A stretch of 32,649 bases of DNA from Flavobacteriales bacterium TMED96 (lineage in GTDB: Bacteria; Bacteroidota; Bacteroidia; Flavobacteriales; Flavobacteriaceae), in contig NHEX02000014.1 in NCBI GenBank assembly GCA_002171475.2, forward strand, positions 4,131 to 36,779, in the 5' to 3' direction. Below the pieces are notes generated by a model, which did not search any database, had not been told where the DNA came from, and saw only the letters and a program-made list of their open reading frames with translations. Below, piece after piece: positions 24,559 to 31,926 of the stretch. Numbering within the stretch: the first letter of the stretch is position 1; each line of letters starts with the position of its first letter. The position numbers were made by a program, and so were the translations under genes.

Positions 24559-25788
24559 ATGAGTAAAAAGTATATCTTTTTTATCTTTTTATTTCAAATC
24601 ATATATTCACAAAATATAATTCAAGAAATAAGTTTTTATAAAAATCCATCTGAAAATAGTTACTATTGGATTGAAAATAATAATTATGGTCTGGGTTCAA
24701 GTTTGTATGACTTGGAAATTAAAAAAAGATTTTTATCGGAAGATTTTGAGATATTTTCATCAATCATTTTTTCTTATTCAGATGATAGCAAATTAAGATT
24801 TAAGGAAGTTTTTTTAAAAAAAAGGGTTTCAAATAATACCTATTTAAAAATCGGAAAATATTACAGAGACTTTAGTGTTTATTTGGATGATGAATTAAGT
24901 TCTGGATCATTATTAATTAGCACAAATGCCGAAGCATTACCAAAAATTGGTTTACTTTCAAAAATTGAAATTAATGATAAGTATAATATGCGTTTAGGTA
25001 TTTCTCATGCTAAACTAGCAAAAAGTAAAGTTTACAACGAAGAACCAAAAATACATGAGAAATTTATTTACCTAGATATTCTAATGAATGAAAAAGAAAA
25101 ATTTAGTATTGGCCTTGTCCATGAGGCTATATGGGGCGGTTCATCATATAGGCTTGGAAAACAACCAGATTCATTTAGAGATTTTTTAAAAATACTAATA
25201 TCTGCTGACAAAGGAAAAACTGAAGGTGAACCTCATACCAATGCCCTTGGAAATCATCTTGGTATTTGGGATTTTGTTTATGAAAAAAAGATTAATTCAA
25301 AAAAACTATCTTTTTACTATCAACATCTTTTTGAAGATACAAGTGGTTTAAGATTTGCAAATAAAACAGATGGTTTGTGGGGTCTACGTTTAAACAACTA
25401 TATAAATAATTTAGATATTCTTATTGAGTATTTTACAACGAAAAATCAAAGCATTGATCCGCCTTATGTAGATGAATTTTACTACAATCATGGTGTATAT
25501 GATGAAGGATGGTCTTACAAAGGGAAAACCCTTGGTAGTCCATTTATAAGCTCTACCGATTCTTCAATAAAAAAAGAATTTGAAATCATTTACATTGGAT
25601 TGAATTACAAATTTTCTTCAAAAAATTCACTTAAATTTATTTGTTCAAAACCATTTGGATCTACAGAATCTGCACAGTTTAAAGTTGTTTCTGAAAGAAA
25701 ATATAAAAATAAATCATTCGATTTTTATGCACTTAATAATTTAAATAATACGATTGGATTGGGAATTAACTTAAGATTATCGTTCTAA
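24559..25788 (+). CDS. Wzi-like capsule assembly outer-membrane beta-barrel protein
   Basis: The 409-residue protein starts with a signal peptide (KYIFFIFLFQIIYSQ) and consists of alternating polar and aromatic beta-strands ending in RLSF, as barrel proteins do. It has the blocks EAIWGGSS, GNHLGIWDF, YYQHLFEDTSGLRF, DGLWGL and FYYNHGVYDEGWSYKGKTLG, which resemble the Wzi family of Bacteroidota-type capsule assembly proteins. Wzi is an outer-membrane lectin that holds exported capsule on the cell surface, and this fits the Wza, Wzx, Wzy and Wzz genes in the window. It follows the M1 gene after 7 bases and overlaps the convergent GmhA gene by 12 bases. Confidence 0.8.
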   Translation: MSKKYIFFIFLFQIIYSQNIIQEISFYKNPSENSYYWIENNNYGLGSSLYDLEIKKRFLSEDFEIFSSIIFSYSDDSKLRFKEVFLKKRVSNNTYLKIGKYYRDFSVYLDDELSSGSLLISTNAEALPKIGLLSKIEINDKYNMRLGISHAKLAKSKVYNEEPKIHEKFIYLDILMNEKEKFSIGLVHEAIWGGSSYRLGKQPDSFRDFLKILISADKGKTEGEPHTNALGNHLGIWDFVYEKKINSKKLSFYYQHLFEDTSGLRFANKTDGLWGLRLNNYINNLDILIEYFTTKNQSIDPPYVDEFYYNHGVYDEGWSYKGKTLGSPFISSTDSSIKKEFEIIYIGLNYKFSSKNSLKFICSKPFGSTESAQFKVVSERKYKNKSFDFYALNNLNNTIGLGINLRLSF

Positions 25789-26350
25789 AGAATTTTCTAC
25801 TAAATCACAAATTAGATGGCCTGCTAAAATATGAAATTCTTGAATTCTAGCTGTGATTTTGCTTTCAACGTTAAAGTTATTGTCAGATAAGGTTTTAATA
25901 ATTCCTCCGTCATTTCCAGTCATGGAAATAACGTTCATAGAATTAGCTTTCGCACACTTAATTGCATTAATAATATTTTTTGAATTCCCACTAGTAGATA
26001 ATACAATTAGAGTATCTCCAATTTTACCATGAGCTTGAACTTGTCTTGAAAATATATTGTCAAAACTTTCGTCATTGCTCCATGCTGTTATAAATGAAAG
26101 GTCAGTATTTAAACAAATAGAATTGAATGGTTTTTTTTTTATTTTTATACATACCTCCTGTTAATTCAGCGGATAGATGATTTGCTTGAGAAGCACTCCC
26201 TCCATTTCCACACCAAAAAATACATCCATTGTTTTTTAAGGAATCGATAATTTTGTTAGCTATATTTTCTATTGCTAAAAAGTCTTTTGAATCAAAGTTG
26301 CTAAGTATTGCTTTATGATCATTAATTGCTTCAGTAATTTTTTCTTTCAT
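25777..26350 (-). pseudogene. gmhA: GmhA-like sedoheptulose-7-phosphate isomerase (SIS domain), frame broken at an A10/T10 tract
   Basis: From ATG at 26350 the frame encodes WCGNGGSASQANHLSAELTGG, a perfect GmhA substrate-binding block, then runs into TGA at 26102. In the next frame the rest of the protein is intact from about 26130 to the TAA at 25777-25779: ICLNTDLSFITAWSND, VLSTSGNSKNIINAIK, TGNDGG and ARIQEFHILAGHLICDLVE, all typical of GmhA. One base fewer in the ten-base run at 26131-26140 joins the halves into about 190 residues, the normal length. GmhA makes D-glycero-D-manno-heptose 7-phosphate. The gene may be decayed, phase-variable, rescued by slippage, or affected by a sequencing error. 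It overlaps the upstream epimerase by one base (TAATG). Confidence 0.88.
26131..26140. repeat. T10 homopolymer at the gmhA frame break
   Basis: Ten T on the plus strand (ten A in the gmhA sense, part of a KNKKK-coding stretch). Nine would keep gmhA in frame. Confidence 0.92.
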
Positions 26351-27261
26351 TAATCTAATCCAATTTCTTTCTTATACTTTTTAACCCAATCTTCGATTTT
26401 TTGTGTTGGCTCCCAATTTAATAATTTTTTTGCTAAAGAATTATCAGCAAGTGTTTCATTTGGTTCAAGGATGGGATCAAGATTTATCTTTGGTCCACCA
26501 ATCATTTCAGCTATTTGATTTACTGATCTGTTATCTCCATTTCCAATATTGATTACTTCCCCATTACCAACATTTTCAGAACTTGATGCAAGAATATTTG
26601 CACTTACAACATCTCCAACATAAGTAAAATCACGTCTTTGTTCACCATCTCCATTTATTGTCATTGGTTGATTGTTTAGTCTTTGATATATAAATATTCC
26701 CATTACTAATGCATATGCCCCATCAATATTTTGCCTTTCACCATAAACATTAAAATATCTTAAAGAAACTGTTTGAATTTGATAAACTTTTGCAAAAACT
26801 TTACACATTACTTCTCCATAAAATTTTTGTGCACCGTAAGGTGACATTGGATTCGCATCAAAATTTTCTTTTAACGGTAACTTTTTAGAATCTCCATATG
26901 CAGATGATGATGCACTATAAACAAATCTTCTAACCTTTGCATCGCTTGCACATTTTAAAATATTAAGCGTACCTATGGTATTGTTAATTTCATATTCTAG
27001 TGGATTTTCAATCGATGGCTGAACTCTCGCTTTAGCTGCTAACATGAAAACAGTATCTGCTCCCCTCATAGAATGTACAATTTTATCATAATTTGAAATA
27101 TTGCTCACATCAAGCTCTAAAACAGATGCTTTAGGGTTCAAATTTGATTTTTTCCCTGTAGTAAAATTGTCTATTATTGTTACTTCGTTTTTATTCTCAA
27201 TTAGTTTATCAACAAGATTACTACCAATGAAACCTGCTCCTCCAACTACAACATACTTCAT
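26350..27261 (-). CDS. NAD-dependent UDP-sugar 4-epimerase-like extended SDR
   Basis: The 303-residue protein has GGAGFIG (7-13), LAAKARVQPSIENPLEYEIN (74-93), SASSSAYG (116-123) and the catalytic Y142-GAQ-K146, followed by RYFNVYG and NGDGEQRRDFTYVGDVV. The set resembles UDP-GlcNAc/UDP-Glc 4-epimerases (WbpP/GalE) rather than HldD, which lacks the RVQPSIENP block. It would provide a galacto-configured sugar nucleotide for the glycan. It is set between the heptose kinase (ATGA overlap, GGAGAG ribosome-binding site) and gmhA (TAATG overlap), so it is translationally coupled to heptose genes although its own reaction probably is not part of that pathway. Confidence 0.87.
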   Translation of the reverse strand: MKYVVVGGAGFIGSNLVDKLIENKNEVTIIDNFTTGKKSNLNPKASVLELDVSNISNYDKIVHSMRGADTVFMLAAKARVQPSIENPLEYEINNTIGTLNILKCASDAKVRRFVYSASSSAYGDSKKLPLKENFDANPMSPYGAQKFYGEVMCKVFAKVYQIQTVSLRYFNVYGERQNIDGAYALVMGIFIYQRLNNQPMTINGDGEQRRDFTYVGDVVSANILASSSENVGNGEVINIGNGDNRSVNQIAEMIGGPKINLDPILEPNETLADNSLAKKLLNWEPTQKIEDWVKKYKKEIGLD

Positions 27262-28184
27262 TCTATTTTCTCTCCCTTCAATAAATTATTTATATCTTCT
27301 AGCGTTGCAAAAGATGTACCTTTTTTACCAACAACTACTGCAGCTGCAGCATTAGCAATTAAGGCTGATTTTTCAATATTCTTTGTTTTGAAATATGCTA
27401 AGGAAAGTGCTGCAATAACGGTATCCCCAGCTCCGGTCACATCAGGATTATTAACTTGATGAGCATCAATATGACTTATAAATCCATTCTTGCCAACAAC
27501 AGTCATTCCATTTTCTCCTTTTTTAGCAACAATATATTCTAAGTTGGTTTTTTTAATGATTGATTGACAAACCTCAACCAAAGTATCATTGTTATCTATT
27601 ATTAATTTTGATGCTTTTTTTAATTCGTCAAGATTAGGTGTAATAATTTTTGCATTTGAATAGAATGAAAAATCATCTTTTTTAGGGTCCACAAAAATAT
27701 TTTCATTTTTAATATCTGAGAACCATGTATTATTTAGTACTCCCTTATTGTAGTCCGAAAGAATAACTACATCATAGTCATCGAATTTGATATTAGAAAT
27801 ATCTGGACACCAGTCTTCTAAGACTTTTTCATAATCTACCCTTACAACTTGCTTATCATTATTATAATATCTTCTTTTCATTGTAGTTAAATCACTAATT
27901 TGACTGAGGTGTTCTGTATTAATTTTCTGATTATTTAATATTTTTTTAAGCTCGCTTCCATGACAATCTGAACCAATATAACCGAGGCATGATACGCTTG
28001 CCCCTAGCTTGCTCATATTTAATGCAACATTTCCTGCACCGCCTGGCACTATCAATTCATCTTTAGGCTCCAAAACAGGAACTGGTGCTTCTGGTGACAT
28101 TCTTACAGATGAACAAAAAATGTATTGATCAACCATGAAATCCCCAATTAATAATACTTTTATATCTTGAAAATGTTGATTCAC
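27258..28184 (-). CDS. hldA: D-glycero-beta-D-manno-heptose-7-phosphate kinase (HldA / HldE N-domain type)
   Basis: The 308-residue PfkB-family protein carries RfaE-specific blocks: VLLIGDFMVDQYIF (10-23), VRMSPEAPVPVLE (27-39), VPGGAGNVALN (46-56), KQVVRVDYE (111-119), DVVILSDYNKGVL (138-150) and PDVTGAGDTVIA (247-258) with catalytic D254. It phosphorylates D-glycero-D-manno-heptose 7-phosphate at C1. The second, nucleotidyltransferase domain of bifunctional HldE is absent, so another gene must do that step. The start is GTG, overlapping the TGA of the upstream mutase (GTGA). With gmhA downstream it forms a partial heptose pathway. Confidence 0.9.
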   Translation of the reverse strand: MNQHFQDIKVLLIGDFMVDQYIFCSSVRMSPEAPVPVLEPKDELIVPGGAGNVALNMSKLGASVSCLGYIGSDCHGSELKKILNNQKINTEHLSQISDLTTMKRRYYNNDKQVVRVDYEKVLEDWCPDISNIKFDDYDVVILSDYNKGVLNNTWFSDIKNENIFVDPKKDDFSFYSNAKIITPNLDELKKASKLIIDNNDTLVEVCQSIIKKTNLEYIVAKKGENGMTVVGKNGFISHIDAHQVNNPDVTGAGDTVIAALSLAYFKTKNIEKSALIANAAAAVVVGKKGTSFATLEDINNLLKGEKIE

Positions 28185-28924
28185 TTTGCTTTACCTTGCT
28201 TAATAACTAAATCTTGTTTTCGCTGAAGTTCATCATTATCAATCAAATATTGTTTTTTTAGCACATTATTATTTTTATCAAATTCATACACAAGAGGTAT
28301 ACCTGTTGGAATGTTAACAGTCATTATTTCATCATTTGATAATTTATCCAATATTTTTACGATTGCTCTTAAAGAATTACTATGAGCAACAATTAAATGA
28401 GATTTTTTTTTGGCAGTTAAAAAATTAAAATATTCTTCCCAAAAAGGAATTAACCTAGAAATAACCATTTTTAAACTTTCTCCTGATGGTAAAGAATCTT
28501 TATCAATAAAACTAAATTTTTTAATAAACCTTGGATGTCTTTTATCATTATAATCTAAAAATGGCGGTGGAGTATCAAAGCTTCTACGCCAAATTTTTAC
28601 TTGATCTTCTCCATACTTTGATGCTGTTTCTGATTTATTAAGTCCTTGAAGAGCACCATAGTGTCTCTCATTTAATCTCCAATCATATTTAATTTCATTC
28701 TTATCAAATTTTAATATATCAGCAACAATATTTGCTGTATGGTTCGCACGAGTTAAAATTGAAGTATAAATTGAATAAACTTCAATATTCGATTTTAGCA
28801 ATTGATTAGCAGCAAAATTTGCTTCATCAATTCCATTATTTGTGAGATCCACATCTGTCCAGCCCGTGAAACGATTTTCAAGATTCCATTGGCTTTCACC
28901 GTGGCGCAGAAGTACAAGCTTCAT
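28181..28924 (-). CDS. gpmA: 2,3-bisphosphoglycerate-dependent phosphoglycerate mutase
   Basis: The 247-residue protein is a textbook dPGM: LRHGESQWNLENRFTGWTDV (6-25) with the phospho-histidine H8, TRANHTA with R59, the NERHYGALQG block with E86, WRRSFDTPPP (112-121) and VAHSNSLRA with H181. It interconverts 3- and 2-phosphoglycerate in glycolysis and gluconeogenesis. It is placed inside a polysaccharide unit, overlapping the Wza-like gene by one base (TAATG) and the heptose kinase by four (GTGA). The motifs are too typical to suggest a change of substrate. A 9-T tract at 28413-28421 is in frame. Confidence 0.95.
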   Translation of the reverse strand: MKLVLLRHGESQWNLENRFTGWTDVDLTNNGIDEANFAANQLLKSNIEVYSIYTSILTRANHTANIVADILKFDKNEIKYDWRLNERHYGALQGLNKSETASKYGEDQVKIWRRSFDTPPPFLDYNDKRHPRFIKKFSFIDKDSLPSGESLKMVISRLIPFWEEYFNFLTAKKKSHLIVAHSNSLRAIVKILDKLSNDEIMTVNIPTGIPLVYEFDKNNNVLKKQYLIDNDELQRKQDLVIKQGKAK

Positions 28925-30861
28925 TAATTGTTACTATCAACTATGACTAAAATAGCAGCAATATTAGCTAGAGTTGATGATAAATCAGCAATAAAACTAG
29001 TTACATCAAATTCATCTGGGTTAGGATTCTCTGGTACGAAAATAGAATCACCTGGGAATACTCTTTTTGTTTTGCCGCGAAAAATATTAACCGGATCAAT
29101 TTCTCCATTAGCCCTAACAACATACGCCCTTTTTTTAAGACTGTAAGGCTTATAACCTCCAGCTAATTCGATAGCTTCTGACAATGTCATACCATTCCCT
29201 GATTGATGAGCGATGAACCCGGGGTTATATACATTGCCATCAACTCTTATTACATTTGTCTTCGGTAGAATTGTAATAATATTTTGATCTGCTATTTGAA
29301 AGTTAAGATCAATATTCGATACAAGTTCAACTTTATTGAATTCATTGCCCTCACTATCAATACTAAGTAAGTTTTTGGTAACTGATACACTATTTATTGA
29401 ACCCATTTCAGTTATACCACCAGCTAATTTTATTGCTTGTGCCAAACTTAATCCTTCTTTAAGAGGATAAGTCCCCGGTGAATTAACTTCACCTTTAATT
29501 GTATATGTATAACTATTCTTATATTTAGTCGATTCATAGACAAAAATTTTGTCATTCACTTCAAGTTTAAAACTATTTGCATCTGAATAATCTACTCTCA
29601 ACTCTTTTCCGTAGAATTGATTTTCATCCAATCTTGATATTACAATCTCATTGTTAATTGTTTTTCTAAAAATAGGATCTTCAAATCCTCCAGCAACATC
29701 TAAAACTTCTTTTAAAGTAATTCCACTTTCTTCATTTTGATATCTTAATAGATCAATTGGATATTTCCCAGGTCTTGTAACTCTTCCAAAGACGGAAACA
29801 GAAGTATCATTTTTCGCAATTGGTATAAGCTCAACAACAGATCCGTTTTGTATTTTTATTTTAGCATTTTGGGATAAATGTATTAATCTACCAGACCTTG
29901 CAATATCATCAGAATCACGTATATCTATTGGTATTATATCATTTATTACTGCTTTATCACTAGCCATTGAGGAAAGACCCCCAGCATAACTGATAAGATT
30001 GGACAATGAGTCTGAATCTAGTAATTCATAAAGTCCAGGATTAATTATTTCACCTTTAATTTCTGCTCTATTTACGGCTACTGGAACGTGAATTACATCT
30101 CCATCTAAAATTCTTATATTTGAAAAGGAATTCATGCCATTTAAAAAGAAAGAATAAAAATCAACTACTGCAATTATTTCAGAATTTCTGATAATTTGAA
30201 CTTTTCTTAATGAACCGTTATCCTTAATACCTCCAGCTTGAACTAATGCAGAAAAAATATCTGAAAAAGGATGGATGAGATTTATTCCAGGGCTGGTTAC
30301 TTGTCCAGAAAAATATACGTTAACAGATTTAATTTTCCCCAACTCTAACATTAACTGAGTTGAATTATTACTACTGTTTAAAGTTGAATAAATTCGTGAA
30401 AGCTCAGATGAAAGTAAGTTTTCAGCTTCATTAAGAGTTTTACCAGACAAGTTGACAAACCCGATATTTTGGTAATAAATCATGCCATCTTTATTTAAAA
30501 TAAATTTTTCCCTAGAATTTTTTTCGCCCCAAAGAGATAAAATTATTTCATCACCAGCACCTAATTTGAAGTCTACAGGAGTGGGAATATTGTCAAAAAA
30601 ATTAATTTGTTTATTAAAATAATCGTAGCCGAAAAATGATGAGAGATTTTCAGAATCTTTTTGTTCAATTTCAATTTCAATTGATTCTTGGTTGATAGAG
30701 TCTACACTTTCAAGTGCGCTATCCATAGAAGGATTTTGAATAGAAAGTTTTTCTCTTATTTCATCTAACTGAGAATTAGTAAGTTTATTTAAATCACTTA
30801 AGGGTGCTTGTGCGAATGAAAAGCTTTGAAGAAGAATAAATGCACTAATAATTATTTTCAT
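28924..30861 (-). CDS. Wza-like SLBB-domain polysaccharide export protein
   Basis: The 645-residue protein has a signal peptide (IIISAFILLQSFSFAQ), no lipobox cysteine, and a Poly_export domain around 95-160 (FKLGAGDEIILSLWG, then DGMIYYQNIGFVNLSG). Five SLBB repeats follow at about 183-225, 267-310, 355-400, 453-495 and 538-582, each with a GxVxxPGxY/F-like turn and an AGG-ending helix. A C-terminal hydrophobic helix spans about 621-641. E. coli Wza has two SLBB-type domains, so this is a long form with a tall periplasmic barrel. It should form the outer-membrane channel for the polysaccharide. No Wzc-type kinase is adjacent. A 39-base gap precedes it; I see no clear promoter there. Confidence 0.9.
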   Translation of the reverse strand: MKIIISAFILLQSFSFAQAPLSDLNKLTNSQLDEIREKLSIQNPSMDSALESVDSINQESIEIEIEQKDSENLSSFFGYDYFNKQINFFDNIPTPVDFKLGAGDEIILSLWGEKNSREKFILNKDGMIYYQNIGFVNLSGKTLNEAENLLSSELSRIYSTLNSSNNSTQLMLELGKIKSVNVYFSGQVTSPGINLIHPFSDIFSALVQAGGIKDNGSLRKVQIIRNSEIIAVVDFYSFFLNGMNSFSNIRILDGDVIHVPVAVNRAEIKGEIINPGLYELLDSDSLSNLISYAGGLSSMASDKAVINDIIPIDIRDSDDIARSGRLIHLSQNAKIKIQNGSVVELIPIAKNDTSVSVFGRVTRPGKYPIDLLRYQNEESGITLKEVLDVAGGFEDPIFRKTINNEIVISRLDENQFYGKELRVDYSDANSFKLEVNDKIFVYESTKYKNSYTYTIKGEVNSPGTYPLKEGLSLAQAIKLAGGITEMGSINSVSVTKNLLSIDSEGNEFNKVELVSNIDLNFQIADQNIITILPKTNVIRVDGNVYNPGFIAHQSGNGMTLSEAIELAGGYKPYSLKKRAYVVRANGEIDPVNIFRGKTKRVFPGDSIFVPENPNPDEFDVTSFIADLSSTLANIAAILVIVDSNN

Positions 30862-30900
30862 GTTTTCAATTTAGTTTTAAAATTATTCTTTACAAATAAA

Positions 30901-31926
30901 TTAAATGGACAACCATCTATCATTTTCAAGGGTCCATTTTATTGTTGATTCAAGTCTATCGTACGCAGACTTAGGTACCCACCCCATGTTCTTCATTTTT
31001 TCTCCGTCCAATGCATATCTTAAATCATGCCCAGGTCTTTGTGAGTGAAAATCAACCATTTCATATATTAATTCCTTCTTTTGTGTTTGGGCAATGAATT
31101 GAGCAAGTTGAAGATTATCAATTTCGTCTTTTCCTACGATATTGAATTTTTGACATTTAGCTCCCGTTGAATCTTGCCTTAAACTTTCAATATTATAATT
31201 AAATAAGAACATTAAAGCATCTGCAACATCTTCAGCATGTATATAATGTCTTGATCCTGCGACTGTCTTTTCTGAATTAGCATGAACAGTAACTTTTTCA
31301 CTGTCTCTTACTTTTTTTATTACCATAGGAATATATTTTTCAGGATTTTGTCTTTCTCCAAAAACATTCATTGTATGAGTTATTAATGATGGTAATCCAT
31401 AAGTATTTTCGAATGCAACAACTAATTCTTCGGCACCTGCTTTTGTTGCAGAGTATGGGTTAGTTGAATTATATCTGTCATTCTCTTTATAATTTATTCC
31501 TTTTGGTGCTGGACCAAAAACTTCATCTGTACTAAAATATGCAAATCTCTCAAGGTTCTCTAGCTTTCTGGCATAATCGAGTATATGTGCTGTACCAACA
31601 ACATTATCCATCACAAACTCTAATGGATAAGATATCGAACGATCTACATGTGAACCAGCAGCAAGGTGACTAATCAAATCGACAGTCCCTATCGAAGCAG
31701 CAATTTCAGGATTTATTTCAGCTTTTAAATCATGATGAATTACTCTAACTCTTTTTCGTTCAGATTCAGGGTATGACATAACAACTTCATTTAATCTATT
31801 TAAATTTCCACTAAAATCTAATCTATCTAGTGTAACGATATGCCAGTCTGTGGTTGATAAAATCTTATCAATAACATGATGAGCAATAAATCCTGCCCCT
31901 CCAGTAATTAAAATTCTTTTACTCAT
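30901..31926 (-). CDS. RmlB-like nucleotide-sugar 4,6-dehydratase (extended SDR)
   Basis: The 341-residue protein has ITGGAGFIAHH (7-17), HLAAGSHVDRSI (87-98), the dehydratase signature FSTDEVFG (131-138) with T133, D134, E135, and the catalytic Y158-SAT-K162. HTMNVFGERQNPEKYIP and GSRHYIHAEDVADA follow. This is the full active-site set of dTDP-glucose 4,6-dehydratases, which make 4-keto-6-deoxy sugars. The substrate could be another nucleotide sugar, because no RmlA, RmlC or RmlD is visible. The upstream DegT aminotransferase overlaps its start by 8 bases, a usual partner acting on the 4-keto product (inference). Confidence 0.9.
   Translation of the reverse strand: MSKRILITGGAGFIAHHVIDKILSTTDWHIVTLDRLDFSGNLNRLNEVVMSYPESERKRVRVIHHDLKAEINPEIAASIGTVDLISHLAAGSHVDRSISYPLEFVMDNVVGTAHILDYARKLENLERFAYFSTDEVFGPAPKGINYKENDRYNSTNPYSATKAGAEELVVAFENTYGLPSLITHTMNVFGERQNPEKYIPMVIKKVRDSEKVTVHANSEKTVAGSRHYIHAEDVADALMFLFNYNIESLRQDSTGAKCQKFNIVGKDEIDNLQLAQFIAQTQKKELIYEMVDFHSQRPGHDLRYALDGEKMKNMGWVPKSAYDRLESTIKWTLENDRWLSI

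Noticed and set aside
26102-26350. An 82-residue stand-alone protein
   Set aside because: It is the N-terminal half of GmhA; the rest continues in the next frame after the ten-base tract.
26350-27261. HldD heptose epimerase
   Set aside because: Position beside heptose genes invites it, but the RVQPSIENP and NGDGEQRRDF blocks fit UDP-sugar 4-epimerases.
28181-28924. The histidine phosphatase-family gene as a replacement for the missing GmhB
   Set aside because: All dPGM-specific motifs are present, including NRFTGWTDV and ERHYGALQG, so a heptose bisphosphatase role is not supported.
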